Of a DNA stretch of 44,800 bases, positions 7,332 to 16,329 are shown in pieces. Position 1 is the stretch's first letter, and every line of letters starts with the position of its first letter. Below the pieces are notes generated by a model. The model was given only the letters and a program-made list of their open reading frames with translations, had not been told where the DNA came from and searched no databases. The DNA comes from a virus, in the IMG/VR virus record IMGVR_UViG_3300010430_000111, positions 1 to 44,800 of that record. The stretch is one strand, 5' to 3'. Position numbers and translations under genes: made by a program.

Positions 7332-9013
7332 TGTTTGTTCAGGTTGCTGCGAAATATGCTGATGATGTAGTCAGTGGGAATATTCCTGCGTGTGAGTATG
7401 CTAAGCAGGCATGTCAGCGGTTTATTGATGATTTAGCCCGTGATGATATCTGGTTAAACCATGAACAAGCTGAGATGTGGTGTGAGAATCTTGAGAAGAT
7501 TCCGCATGTTAAGGGCAGATGGGCGGCGAAGCATGAATTATTAAAGCTGTCCGATTGGCAGATATTTTGCACGGTTAACATATTTGGTTGGTATAAAGGC
7601 AAGAAACGGCGATTTCAGGATATCTATATCGAGGTTCCCCGGAAGAATGGCAAGACGTTCTGGGTGGCCGGCATTGGTATAGGCATGTTGACCTGGGGCG
7701 CTGATCATGGCGCCGAGGTTTATTGTGGCGCCGGGTCCGAGCTTCAGGCGTGGGAAGTCTTTCGGCCTGCCAGGCAGATATGCGAAAGGCTCCCGAAACT
7801 TAGAAAGAAATACAAGATCGAGGTTAATGCCAAGACGTTGGTTCGGCTGGATGATTTATCCAGATTTGCGCCTGTTATTGGCAATCCGGGTGATGGCGCA
7901 AGCCCTAGCGCGGGTCTGGTGGATGAGTTCCATGAACACAAGACATCTGACCTTGTAGACACGTTCGAGACCGGCATGGGCGCCCGGGATGAGCCGATAC
8001 TGTTACATATCACGACTGCCGGCGCTGATATGGGTGGGCCGTGCTATACAAAGCGCGACGATGTTCTCAAGATTCTGAAAGGGACGGTTGATGATGATCG
8101 GGTATTTGCCATTGTGTATACCCTGGATGATGGGGATCAGTGGGATACCATCGAGGCCCAGATCAAGGCCAATCCAAATTATGGTATATCAGTCAATGCT
8201 GATTTTCTTGCCGGCCAGTTAAAGCAGGCGCGAAGATCCCCGACAAAGCAGGCGGCCTATAAAACCAAACATTTAAATATGTGGGTTGGCGCCAAAGCGG
8301 CTTGGATGAACATGTTGGCTTTCCAGGCTTGCCGGAAGAAGAATCTTAATATTGAGGACTTCAAGGGTGAGCCTTGTTATGTGGGTATCGACCTTGCCAG
8401 CAAGATAGACATTGCGTCTATGGCGATACTGTTCCCGCATGACGGGTCTTATACGGCTTTCTTAAAGCACTACTTGCCCGAGGAAACGATAAACGATAAC
8501 ACTCGTTATCAAGGGTTCCACGCGGGCGGATGGTTAACGAGTACCCCGGGCAATGTGATTGATTTCGAGTATATCGAGGACGACCTAAAGGCTTTAAAGT
8601 CTGAACATGAGGTGAAGGAAGTTCCGTTTGATCCGTTCCAGGCTACTCAGTTCAGTACCCGGATGATGGCCGAGGGGTTTCCTATGGTCGAGGTCGGCGC
8701 CACGGTTAAGAATTTCTCTGATCCTATGAAGTCCCTAGAGGCTTTGATCTTGGATAAGAAGATCCAGTTTGAAATGGACCCCGTATTGATGTGGATGTTC
8801 GGCAATGTAACTGCCCGGGTCGATTTGAAAGACAACATATTTCCCAACAAGGAACGGCCCGAGAACAAGATAGATGGAGTGGTCGCCTTGATTATGGCAC
8901 TTAACAGAGCGCTGCCGTTTGAGGAAGTAAAAACGTCAGTCTACGATACGCGAGGGATACTTGGTAGTGACAATTCTGCAACGTCTAAGGCGGTTTCTGA
9001 ACCGGGCAACTGA
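7331..9013 (+). CDS. terL: Terminase large subunit
   Basis: 560 residues, the normal size for the HK97-like Terminase_1 family. Residues ~95-105 hold the Walker A-like PRKNGKT, and residues ~196-200 the Walker B GLVDEFHEH. The nuclease half starts with YVGIDLASKID (first catalytic Asp) and continues with VPFDPFQATQF and KIDGVVALIMAL (last acidic residue). It drives ATP-dependent packaging and cuts genome ends. The start ATG overlaps the TerS stop. Confidence 0.95.
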   Translation: MFVQVAAKYADDVVSGNIPACEYAKQACQRFIDDLARDDIWLNHEQAEMWCENLEKIPHVKGRWAAKHELLKLSDWQIFCTVNIFGWYKGKKRRFQDIYIEVPRKNGKTFWVAGIGIGMLTWGADHGAEVYCGAGSELQAWEVFRPARQICERLPKLRKKYKIEVNAKTLVRLDDLSRFAPVIGNPGDGASPSAGLVDEFHEHKTSDLVDTFETGMGARDEPILLHITTAGADMGGPCYTKRDDVLKILKGTVDDDRVFAIVYTLDDGDQWDTIEAQIKANPNYGISVNADFLAGQLKQARRSPTKQAAYKTKHLNMWVGAKAAWMNMLAFQACRKKNLNIEDFKGEPCYVGIDLASKIDIASMAILFPHDGSYTAFLKHYLPEETINDNTRYQGFHAGGWLTSTPGNVIDFEYIEDDLKALKSEHEVKEVPFDPFQATQFSTRMMAEGFPMVEVGATVKNFSDPMKSLEALILDKKIQFEMDPVLMWMFGNVTARVDLKDNIFPNKERPENKIDGVVALIMALNRALPFEEVKTSVYDTRGILGSDNSATSKAVSEPGN

Positions 9014-10514
9014 TCCAAACAACCCACTACGGGACCGGACATACATCCCGATGCTGAACGGTGGTATGCGCGTGGACCATGATACCGCGCTCCAGTTTTC
9101 GGCAGTGTTCCGGGCTATCGGTTACATATCTGGACAATTAGCTATGTTGCCGTGGCGGGTGATGACCGAGAACAACGGGCGCAAGGAAGTCATCAGGACT
9201 CATCACGTAGATCGGCTTTTACATTCTCGGCCAAATCCAGAAATGTCTGCGTTTGTCTTTCGGGAGACCCTGACCGCTCACGCATTAACGTGGGGCAATG
9301 GCTATGCCGAGATTGAGCGTGATGGCGCCAATCGACCGACTGCTTTATGGCCGATAAGCCCTGACCGGGTTGAGGTCAAGCGGGATGAAGGTGTCATATA
9401 TTATGAGGTATCTAATTCAGCCGGTCCTAATAATCGTCTATCTGCTGATAACGTTTATCATCTTCACGGGCTGGGGTTTGATGGCTTAGTCGGTTATTCG
9501 GTTGTTAATCTGGCCCGGCGAGGTATCGGGCTTGGATTGGCTGCAGAGCAGACTGGTACAAGCATTTTCGAAAACGGGTTAATGACTAACCTGGTTGTAG
9601 AGCATCCAGAGGCGTTTGGCGAATCAGCCTATAAGAACTTTAAAGACAGTTTATTGGGCTGGGTACAAGGTCCAAAAAAGGCGGGCAATCCTCTAATACT
9701 TGAGGAAGGCATCAAGGCTAAGAATTTACAGATGCCTATGGACGACATGCAGTTCCTCGAAACCCGACAGTTTCAGGTGCAGGACATAGCCAGATGGTTT
9801 GGGCTACCGCCTCACAAATTACAGTCGCTTGAGAATGCGACCTTTTCCAATATAGAACAACAGAGCATAGAAGTCGTGGTTGACGCTTTACAACCGTGGG
9901 CAACCCGGATGGAGCAGGAGGCCGACTACAAGTTGTTCGGGCAAAGGGGATCGTTCTATACCAAGCTGAACTTGAACGCCCTGCTACGTGGTGACATGGC
10001 CGCACGGTCCACGTTCTATCGTGAGTTGTGGAACCTTGGGGTCTTGAGTGTGAACGAGATCCGCGAGTTTGAGGATATGAATCCCGTTCCCTTTGGCGAG
10101 AAGCGGTTTGTGCAATTGAACATGACCACGTTAGAAAACGCGGGCGAACAGCCAGATCCTGCACCTGTACCTGTTGTTGAGGAAACGCCCGAGATTGACG
10201 AGGCCGCAGAAAAGATAGCGAACCGTGAAAGGTTTAGATTGCACGATGCTGTAAGACGGCACGCCGGAGATCGTGGCGGGTTTGTTAACTGGATGACCAC
10301 GTTCATGCCGCAGCACGAGGTTTATTGTGCGGATAAGTTAAAAGACATTGCTCCCGATGATGTCACGCGGGCGCGTATCCCTGAAATCAGACAGCGAATG
10401 CTTAACTACTTCGATGATGGGGTGCCGTATCCCGTCGAACAGATTGCCGGTGAGATCAAGTCGGCGCTACTCGGAAACGACTATGGAAATAAATCGGAAA
10501 GGCTATCAAATTAA
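8967..10514 (+). CDS. Portal protein, HK97 family
   Basis: About 515 residues. The sequence matches the HK97-type portal: FRAIGYISGQLAMLPW, then HPVDRLL-like HHVDRLLHSRPNPEMSAF, GNGYAEIERDG, and an IARWFGLPPHKLQSL segment followed by NIEQQSIEVV. GTG 8967 is the likely start; TTG 8961 would add two residues. The gene overlaps the end of terL by about 45 bases. It forms the dodecameric DNA gate of the capsid vertex. The charged C-terminus after residue ~400 is probably disordered. Confidence 0.92.
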   Translation: MTILQRLRRFLNRATDPNNPLRDRTYIPMLNGGMRVDHDTALQFSAVFRAIGYISGQLAMLPWRVMTENNGRKEVIRTHHVDRLLHSRPNPEMSAFVFRETLTAHALTWGNGYAEIERDGANRPTALWPISPDRVEVKRDEGVIYYEVSNSAGPNNRLSADNVYHLHGLGFDGLVGYSVVNLARRGIGLGLAAEQTGTSIFENGLMTNLVVEHPEAFGESAYKNFKDSLLGWVQGPKKAGNPLILEEGIKAKNLQMPMDDMQFLETRQFQVQDIARWFGLPPHKLQSLENATFSNIEQQSIEVVVDALQPWATRMEQEADYKLFGQRGSFYTKLNLNALLRGDMAARSTFYRELWNLGVLSVNEIREFEDMNPVPFGEKRFVQLNMTTLENAGEQPDPAPVPVVEETPEIDEAAEKIANRERFRLHDAVRRHAGDRGGFVNWMTTFMPQHEVYCADKLKDIAPDDVTRARIPEIRQRMLNYFDDGVPYPVEQIAGEIKSALLGNDYGNKSERLSN

Positions 10515-11169
10515 ATCAAAGGCTAAATCGGCCGAAATCCTGATCTATGAGGAAATCGGCGCGGGTTGGTTGGGCGGTATCTCTGCAAAACAGTTTGCTG
10601 ATGATGTTAAGACCCTGAAAAAGGTCAGTAATATCAATGTCCGAATTAACTCGGAAGGCGGTTCTGTGTTTGATGGTCATGCGATCTATAACACATTACG
10701 GAATCATCCTGCCCACATCACGGTAGACATTGACGGCCTTGCCGCAAGCATTGCTTCGATTATTGCAATGGCGGGCGATGAAATCCGCATGGCTGAGAAT
10801 GGCTTTATGATGATTCACGACCCGTGGATGGTAGCGGCCGGCACGGCTGACGAACTTCGCGGACAGGCTGACGTGATGGATAAGGTTCAAGAAAAACTCG
10901 TTAATACATACGTTAATAGAACGGGCGGCAATCCTGAAGATATCGCGGCATGGATGGCTGACGAGACATGGATGAATGCTGAGGAAGCATTAGAAAGAGG
11001 TTTTATTGATTCAATTAACGAAGAGACGCGTATGGCTGCGGTAGTCCACAAAGACCGCTACAAGCACACTCCGGAGAACCTGATACCACCTGAACGCCCT
11101 CGATCTGATCGCGTCGCGCTTGAAGTGTCGGCCTATGTCGCCGCGTCATTACGGTCAAAGAATTTGTAG
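10483..11169 (+). CDS. ClpP-like capsid maturation protease (S14)
   Basis: ATG 10483 begins MEINRKGY; an upstream frame-open stretch inside the portal gene is not convincing. The product is a ClpP-fold protease: VRINSEGGSVFDGHAIYN, then GLAASIASIIAMAG with the catalytic serine, and MMIHDPWM with the catalytic histidine. The C-terminus after ~residue 180 is a short tail. In HK97-like phages this enzyme matures the head by cleaving the capsid delta domain. It overlaps the portal gene by 32 bases. Confidence 0.9.
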   Translation: MEINRKGYQIKSKAKSAEILIYEEIGAGWLGGISAKQFADDVKTLKKVSNINVRINSEGGSVFDGHAIYNTLRNHPAHITVDIDGLAASIASIIAMAGDEIRMAENGFMMIHDPWMVAAGTADELRGQADVMDKVQEKLVNTYVNRTGGNPEDIAAWMADETWMNAEEALERGFIDSINEETRMAAVVHKDRYKHTPENLIPPERPRSDRVALEVSAYVAASLRSKNL

Positions 11170-11170
11170 G

Positions 11171-11190
11171 CATAACTGCCAGCGGTTATG
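11171..11190 (+). other. Hairpin upstream of the capsid gene
   Basis: CATAACTG (11171-11178) pairs with CGGTTATG (11183-11190), one G-T pair included, around the loop CCAG. There is no T-run, so it is not a terminator on its own. The loop and closing bases are repeated in the terminator 9 bases downstream. Confidence 0.55.
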
Positions 11191-11197
11191 TATCAAG

Positions 11198-11218
11198 CCC
11201 TGCCAGCGGGGTTTTTTT
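11198..11218 (+). terminator. Intrinsic terminator before the capsid gene
   Basis: CCCTG and CGGGG form a five-pair stem around CCAG, followed by seven T. It lies 36 bases before the capsid ATG. Terminators here fit an operon driven by an antiterminating polymerase, or act to adjust capsid levels. Confidence 0.7.
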
Positions 11219-11253
11219 ATGCACGATACTTTTATCAAATTGGAGAATAGACA

Positions 11254-12621
11254 ATGAACACCGAGAAATTGCAGGAATTGCGCGATAGTCTTCTGGACTA
11301 CAACGAGCAAATCCAGACCATCCAGGCCAAGGCCGATGGTGAGAAACGTGACCTGCTGGAGGATGAGGAGGACAATATTACCAAGCTGTTCGCCGAGTAC
11401 AAAAAGACTGAGCAGGAAATTGATCGTCGTGAGCGCATTGATGCTCAAACCGCCAAACTGATGGAGTCGGCTGGTCGTCAGACCGAACCGCAACAGCCAG
11501 AACGCCAGGCCGCTGTGATGACAGATGCAGCGCCGGCACCGCAGTCAACCCGGCGCCCTCAAATCAGTATTATTGAGGACCGCGGCAAGTGGGGCTGGCG
11601 TAGTTTCGGCGAGTTCGCTGCTGCGATTCGTCCTGCATCGCGTAATGGTGGGTCTGTTGACCCTCGCCTAGTGCAGAATGCGCCGACCACTTACTCAAGT
11701 GAAGGCGTAGGTGCCGATGGTGGTTTTGCTGTACCGCCTGACTTCCGTGCGGCCATTATGGAAAAGGTAATGGGTGAAGGTTCGCTGATGGGTCTTACCG
11801 ACCAGATGCAGACTTCAAGTAATACTATTACTTTCCCGAAAGACGAGACCACGCCGTGGGATTCAAGCGGCGGCCTGCAAGCCTATTGGGACGGTGAAAA
11901 CGATCAGTTGACGCAGAGCAAGGTAGCCTTGAAAGAGGAAACCCTTCGACTGAACAAGCTGACGGCACTGGTTCCTGTGACTGAAGAACTGATGTCCGAT
12001 GCCCCCGCACTGGATGGCTATCTGCGCCGGCGTGTTCCTGAGAAGTTCGATTTCAAGTGTAATCTTGCCATCGTACAGGGTACGGGTACGGGTCAACCGA
12101 CTGGCATTCTGAACTCTGGGTCTCTGGTGAGTGTTGCTCGTGAATCTGGGCAGGCTGCGGACACCCTTGTTCATGAAAACATCCTGAATATGTGGAGTCG
12201 CATGTATGGGCCGAGTCGCGCTAATGCTGTTTGGCTTCATCATCAGGACATTGAACCGCAGCTTAACTCAATGGGCTTTTCGACGACTGCAACAGCTGTA
12301 CCAATCTACATGCCGCCAGGTGGGTTGAGTGCTTCGCCTTATGGTTCACTGTTAGGGCGTCCTTTGATCCAGACGCAAGCTTGTGAGACTCTTGGAGACA
12401 AGGGTGACCTAATTTTGGTGGATTTGAACCAATATATTACGGTCACTAAAACGAGTGGAATCCGTGCAGATACCTCGATGCATCTCTGGTTCGACTACGA
12501 CACAATGGCGTATCGCTTTATCTTCCGTGTCGCCGGCGAGCCGTGGTGGAACAGTGCTATCAGTCAACGCGATGGTAGCAACACCCTGTCCTGGGCCGTT
12601 ACTTTAGACGAGCGCACATAA
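11254..12621 (+). CDS. Major capsid protein, HK97 fold
   Basis: 455 residues. Residues ~1-100 form a coiled-coil delta domain that is probably removed by the upstream protease, followed by a Q/P-rich linker. The HK97-fold body then reads SSEGVGADGGFAVPPDF, LMGLTDQMQTSSNTITFP, a LTALVPVTEELMSDA segment and QGTGTGQPTGIL. A GGAG site precedes ATG 11254. The gene is flanked by intrinsic terminators on both sides. Confidence 0.94.
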   Translation: MNTEKLQELRDSLLDYNEQIQTIQAKADGEKRDLLEDEEDNITKLFAEYKKTEQEIDRRERIDAQTAKLMESAGRQTEPQQPERQAAVMTDAAPAPQSTRRPQISIIEDRGKWGWRSFGEFAAAIRPASRNGGSVDPRLVQNAPTTYSSEGVGADGGFAVPPDFRAAIMEKVMGEGSLMGLTDQMQTSSNTITFPKDETTPWDSSGGLQAYWDGENDQLTQSKVALKEETLRLNKLTALVPVTEELMSDAPALDGYLRRRVPEKFDFKCNLAIVQGTGTGQPTGILNSGSLVSVARESGQAADTLVHENILNMWSRMYGPSRANAVWLHHQDIEPQLNSMGFSTTATAVPIYMPPGGLSASPYGSLLGRPLIQTQACETLGDKGDLILVDLNQYITVTKTSGIRADTSMHLWFDYDTMAYRFIFRVAGEPWWNSAISQRDGSNTLSWAVTLDERT

Positions 12622-12628
12622 ACCTTTC

Positions 12629-12653
12629 GCCGCCTTCGGGCGGCATCTTTTTT
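12629..12653 (+). terminator. Intrinsic terminator after the capsid gene
   Basis: GCCGCC and GGCGGC form a perfect six-pair stem around a UUCG tetraloop, followed by ATC and six T. It is strong and lies just after the capsid stop, before the decoration-type genes. Confidence 0.85.
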
Positions 12654-12665
12654 GGAGTAATAAAC

Positions 12666-13112
12666 ATGAGTAATACAAACCTTTTAGGTTCAGAGGAATG
12701 GGCGGTAGTCGGGCAGATGTATCCCGTTTCTCAAACTGCTGCAACGGTCTATACGGACGACGTGGATATGTCCCTGTTCGAGCAGGTCATCCTGGTAGTG
12801 ACAACCGGGGCACTGGGTACAGGTGCAACGATTGATGCCAGCATCGTATCTGGTACTGCCGCAAGTCCTACTACAGCCATCACTGGCAAGGCAGCGACCC
12901 AGCTACATGACTCTCCCGCTACAAATAATGATGACAATGTTGCCATTATTAACCTGCGTGGTGATGAGTTGACTGAGGGTCATCGTTATGTCCGTGGTAA
13001 GATTGTTGTGGCGACGGCAACATCAATCATGACCGCTGTCATGCTGGGCAAGGCGAAGTCTCTGCCTGCGTCTGATAGTGACTTGGCTGCAGTTGTGGAA
13101 ATCGTTGCATAG
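12666..13112 (+). CDS. Probable capsid decoration protein (148 aa)
   Basis: A small beta-rich protein with a GGAG site before ATG 12666. It lies directly after the capsid gene, where decoration or head-fibre proteins are encoded. The middle is Ala/Thr/Gly-rich, and a C-terminal strand reads YVRGKIVVATATSIMTAVML. I recognise no named domain. Neighbours and composition fit a capsid surface protein. Confidence 0.5.
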   Translation: MSNTNLLGSEEWAVVGQMYPVSQTAATVYTDDVDMSLFEQVILVVTTGALGTGATIDASIVSGTAASPTTAITGKAATQLHDSPATNNDDNVAIINLRGDELTEGHRYVRGKIVVATATSIMTAVMLGKAKSLPASDSDLAAVVEIVA

Positions 13113-13762
13113 TGGCAACCAGTAAGAAACCTGTCCCCCTGCTAGTCAGGGCTAAGGAAACCACCCCTCCGTCGGTTCAGACGGGGGGGCGGGTTACCAG
13201 TGATCTTGCGCCGCTATCGAAGGTGGAAGACGGGCTGTTATTCACTGTGGAACGTCCGGCTGATGGCATGTCCTATCAGGGGACTTTTCTGCAGATAAAG
13301 AATGCGGTTCTGTCCAAGTCCTACGCGATGATCTATACAGCTGACGGTGATGATTCTTCGCCGCAAGCCAAGCAGACAACATCATCAACGGCTACGCTAT
13401 TGGATACATGGGTCACAGATGGACTGTCGAGCAACATGACGGCGTCTGCTAGTACGGGCAGGATTACGGCTACTGTTGCTGGTGTTTATGAGGTTGATAT
13501 GTCTATTAGCTTCTCGGCCACAGCCAACAAGATATACGAAATCGAGTTATATCATGACGACATCAGCGCATCACCCACGCCGACGAAAACCGGGTTCGAA
13601 TTACAACGGAAGATGGGGACAAATGGTGATGTAGGGTGCAGTTCGATTACAGGACTGGTTGAATTGGAGGTCGGCGATTCGGTCATGGCATACATGAAAA
13701 GCGCGGACGGTGGCACAGCCTTCGTCTGTCACTATGCACAAATGAAGGTGACACAAGTATGA
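13112..13762 (+). CDS. Virion protein with C1q/TNF-like C-terminal domain (216 aa)
   Basis: GTG 13112 overlaps the preceding stop by one base. Residues ~1-95 are a linker/adaptor part. Residues ~118-216 look like a C1q/TNF jelly roll: GRITATVAGVYEVDMSISF, then KIYEIELYHDD, and a closing VELEVGDSVMAYMKSADGG. Such trimeric folds cap head fibres and may bind host surfaces. Its place after the capsid gene suggests a head fibre or decoration protein. Confidence 0.55.
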   Translation: MATSKKPVPLLVRAKETTPPSVQTGGRVTSDLAPLSKVEDGLLFTVERPADGMSYQGTFLQIKNAVLSKSYAMIYTADGDDSSPQAKQTTSSTATLLDTWVTDGLSSNMTASASTGRITATVAGVYEVDMSISFSATANKIYEIELYHDDISASPTPTKTGFELQRKMGTNGDVGCSSITGLVELEVGDSVMAYMKSADGGTAFVCHYAQMKVTQV

Positions 13763-14055
13763 TGAAAAAGATTCAGTTCCTATCGACTCAAACAGTTGAG
13801 GCACAGGGTGAGGTTGTCAGGACGTTTAATGCTGGCGAGGTGTACGAGATGGAAATATCATCGGCTCGTCGTTGGCTAAGACGGAACATGGCGACGGAGG
13901 TGCAGGGTTCAGTTAAACCCGCGCCTAAGAAAAGTGAAGTTGTGGCAAAGCCAAAGCGGAAATACACCCGCAAGCCGCCTATCACCAGTACCAAGGATTC
14001 ATCCGAATCAGACGATAGTGATTCTGGCGGGAGGCCCGTCCCTATCACAAAGTGA
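13759..14055 (+). CDS. Hypothetical protein with charged tail (98 aa)
   Basis: The N-terminal ~50 residues are a small fold containing EVYEMEISSARRWLRRNM. The rest is a low-complexity Lys/Pro then Ser/Asp-rich tail. The small fold plus basic linker resembles short head-associated proteins encoded after capsid genes. Its last ~120 bases overlap the start of the glycan cassette in a different frame. Confidence 0.5.
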   Translation: MMKKIQFLSTQTVEAQGEVVRTFNAGEVYEMEISSARRWLRRNMATEVQGSVKPAPKKSEVVAKPKRKYTRKPPITSTKDSSESDDSDSGGRPVPITK

Positions 14056-14590
14056 TGTAGACCTTACTCAGGGTCAGATAGTCATTGCGGTTAATGATTC
14101 TTATCAGATCGCACCGTGGGCAGACTATCATTATTTCTGTGACAAGAAATGGTATGACTGGCACAAGGATAGGGATGACTACAAAGCATTTGCCGGTACA
14201 CGGATTACACAAGACGAGATAGACGATCCTGACGTTATCAGGATCAAGGGGATACACAAACCCGGACTATCCGAGAGTCCCGAGGTGATTCACTATGGCC
14301 AGAACTCAGGTTTCCAGGCATTGAACATGGCCTACCTGATGGGCGCCAGTCGTATCTTGTTGTTAGGGTACGACATGAAACTGGCAGATAATGGCGCCGC
14401 GCACTGGTTCGGGGATCACCCTGACAAAGTAAGAAGCAGTTATTTATCGTGGTTGTCTAACTTCAGTATTGCCGCTGACCAGTTCAAGAAACTGGGAGTT
14501 GAGGTTATCAATTGCAGTCCAGACAGTGTTTTGAAATGTTTTAGACGGATGCCATTAGCTAAGGTGCTAAATGCTGAAGTGATCACATGA
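13934..14590 (+). CDS. MptE/DUF115-like (Maf-type) protein of the glycan cassette
   Basis: The conserved part starts at residue ~27 with TIVILAGGPSL, the nucleotide-binding motif of the MptE-like/DUF115 fold found in Maf glycosyltransferases and sugar-linked phage proteins. Later come NSGFQALNMAYLMGASRILLLGYDM and a DHPDKVRSSYLSWLSNF helix. The start GTG 13934 lies 122 bases inside the previous frame, so its exact position is uncertain. It probably transfers or activates a sugar. It is coupled to the next gene by ATGA. Confidence 0.65.
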   Translation: MKLWQSQSGNTPASRLSPVPRIHPNQTIVILAGGPSLSQSDVDLTQGQIVIAVNDSYQIAPWADYHYFCDKKWYDWHKDRDDYKAFAGTRITQDEIDDPDVIRIKGIHKPGLSESPEVIHYGQNSGFQALNMAYLMGASRILLLGYDMKLADNGAAHWFGDHPDKVRSSYLSWLSNFSIAADQFKKLGVEVINCSPDSVLKCFRRMPLAKVLNAEVIT

Positions 14591-15093
14591 TACCGATATA
14601 TATCGGAATATCAGAGCGGTTTAATTGTATCAAGGGGATGACCGAGAACAGTATCCGTTGGCATACAAATGCAGATGTGGATATTGTGCATCTGTATCCT
14701 GATGTAGAGGCAGGGTGTACGGGGTTTTCAGATGTCCGGTACGATATTGAGCGTGGCATATACTTGGATGTTGACATGATCGTGCTGGGCGATATTGCCG
14801 ATCTGTGGGCTTATCGGAAGTCAGGCCGGTTCGTCTGCATGGAGGACGGCAGCACCGAGGTGGCGGTAATTGACTGCCAACATGATTGCACTAATAAGCA
14901 CGAACAGAGCTTGTTGCCCAAGTCCTGCGACATCCCGCCGGAATGGAATGTCGAGGACCACGTTACACTAGGCGACATCCCTGAAGGGACCAAGCTGATG
15001 CATTATACGGCGCTGAAACAACAGCCCTGGACGCATGGCCCGCACCCGAATCCATACTTAGATTCCCTGTGGAGACAGTATATTGATACCTAG
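14587..15093 (+). CDS. GT-A-fold glycosyltransferase-like protein (168 aa)
   Basis: A short glycosyltransferase of the GT8/glycogenin type. A GT-A pattern runs IYIGISERFNCIKGMTENSI near the start, and GIYLDVDMIVLGDIADLW carries the D-x-D metal and sugar-nucleotide site at residues ~59-61. At 168 residues it is shorter than typical GT8 enzymes, so it may be a minimal domain. The C-terminus carries HY-x-A and W/HGPHPNPY motifs expected near the acceptor site. It overlaps both neighbours. Confidence 0.65.
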   Translation: MIPIYIGISERFNCIKGMTENSIRWHTNADVDIVHLYPDVEAGCTGFSDVRYDIERGIYLDVDMIVLGDIADLWAYRKSGRFVCMEDGSTEVAVIDCQHDCTNKHEQSLLPKSCDIPPEWNVEDHVTLGDIPEGTKLMHYTALKQQPWTHGPHPNPYLDSLWRQYIDT

Positions 15094-15760
15094 AAAGTTC
15101 TGTGGGGAAACGGCTATTGTTGCTGGCACAGGGCCGAGCCTGACGCCTGATGTTATCGAGCGATGCAACCAGGCGCGACAGGCTGGACAGGTAAGGATAT
15201 TTGCAGGAAACCGGGCGATTGACGTACTGGATGCCGATGTATTCCACGCTTGCAACTGGCAGTATTATGCCGAGTATTATGACGGCTTAAAAGACAACCT
15301 CTGTGATAAATGGACAACCAGACCAGAACTAGAGGGCAAGTATAAGGGCGTTGAATACATTGAGGAGCGATGGGCGGACGGACTAAGCAAAGACCAGTCA
15401 TACATCCATGCGCATCACGGTACTGGCCCGCAGTTAGTCAACATCGCCTATCTGTACGGATGTACTCGTTTGATTCTGGTCGGTTGGGATATGCGCTATC
15501 CCGGCAAGACAGATAACACAAACAAGCACTATTCCAAACCACGCCACTTTTTCAATGATGAGGGCCATGCGCCGGGTGAGGACTCGTTGACAGTCAATCA
15601 CTGGTCAAGGACAGACGCAGACGGAGGGAAGTTCGGACTGATTAGAGAAATGTCCACAATTATTCCGTCTGATTATGGTATTGAGATAATCAACGCATCA
15701 AAACATAGCGCGATGACCTGTTTCCCGATGAGGGATTTAAGTGAGTTATTGAATGAGTAG
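15083..15760 (+). CDS. Second MptE/DUF115-like protein of the glycan cassette
   Basis: TTG 15083 follows GGAG at 15071-15074 and overlaps the previous gene by 11 bases. Residues ~10-20 carry AIVAGTGPSLT, the same nucleotide-binding loop as the 13934 gene. Later segments HGTGPQLVNIAYLYGCTRLILVGWDM and HYSKPRHFFNDEG parallel its relatives. The two genes are probably diverged paralogues with related substrates. Confidence 0.65.
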   Translation: MIPRKFCGETAIVAGTGPSLTPDVIERCNQARQAGQVRIFAGNRAIDVLDADVFHACNWQYYAEYYDGLKDNLCDKWTTRPELEGKYKGVEYIEERWADGLSKDQSYIHAHHGTGPQLVNIAYLYGCTRLILVGWDMRYPGKTDNTNKHYSKPRHFFNDEGHAPGEDSLTVNHWSRTDADGGKFGLIREMSTIIPSDYGIEIINASKHSAMTCFPMRDLSELLNE

Positions 15761-16328
15761 CAGTATGTCAGCCCTGGCTGATCTGGCTATTGATTATGTT
15801 CGGCCTTTATTAAAGGGAACCCGGTGTTGTATTCAGGCGGGGGGTTGTATCGGTGCTTGGCCGGTACGGTTTGCCAATGTATTCGATCATGTTATTTCGT
15901 TTGAACCAGAGCCGGGAAACTTCAGCAAACTGGAGGAGGTCACACGAAGCATTGATAATGTGCGGGTCTACAATGCCGCGCTGGGAAATCAATCTGGTTT
16001 GGCTCACATGGAGATCACTGCGGGGGAATCGGCCAATGCTAATCGTGGCGCTTACTACATGCGGCCAGGTGGGGATATCCCTGTTATGATAATAGATAGT
16101 TTTGGTTTAAGTCCTGATTTGATTTACTTGGATATTGAAGGCGCAGAGTATATGGCGCTGGAAGGGGCCGCTGAAACCATTGCCCGGTCTAGTCCTGTTA
16201 TCGGGGTCGAGGATAAGGGCCACCACTCGCGGTATGGATCTCAGAGAATCGAACAACTGCTAGTTGATCTGTACGGATACAGATCGGCGGGAAGGCCGTT
16301 CAATACAGATCAAGTGTTTATAAAATAA
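15753..16328 (+). CDS. FkbM-family methyltransferase (191 aa)
   Basis: SAM-binding motif I reads CCIQAGGCIGAWPVRFA (residues ~25-41), followed by VISFEPEPGNF, the acidic motif II of the FkbM family. VYNAALGNQSG and YLDIEGAEYMALEGA complete the family signature. FkbM enzymes O-methylate sugars and natural products. It sits between two glycan genes and overlaps the first, so it most likely methylates a sugar made or transferred by this cassette. Confidence 0.85.
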   Translation: MSSSMSALADLAIDYVRPLLKGTRCCIQAGGCIGAWPVRFANVFDHVISFEPEPGNFSKLEEVTRSIDNVRVYNAALGNQSGLAHMEITAGESANANRGAYYMRPGGDIPVMIIDSFGLSPDLIYLDIEGAEYMALEGAAETIARSSPVIGVEDKGHHSRYGSQRIEQLLVDLYGYRSAGRPFNTDQVFIK

Positions 16329-16329
16329 G

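Noticed and set aside
9736-10164. Leftward frame inside the portal gene
   Set aside because: The portal frame is clearly real; the antisense frame has no start signal and shadow-like composition.
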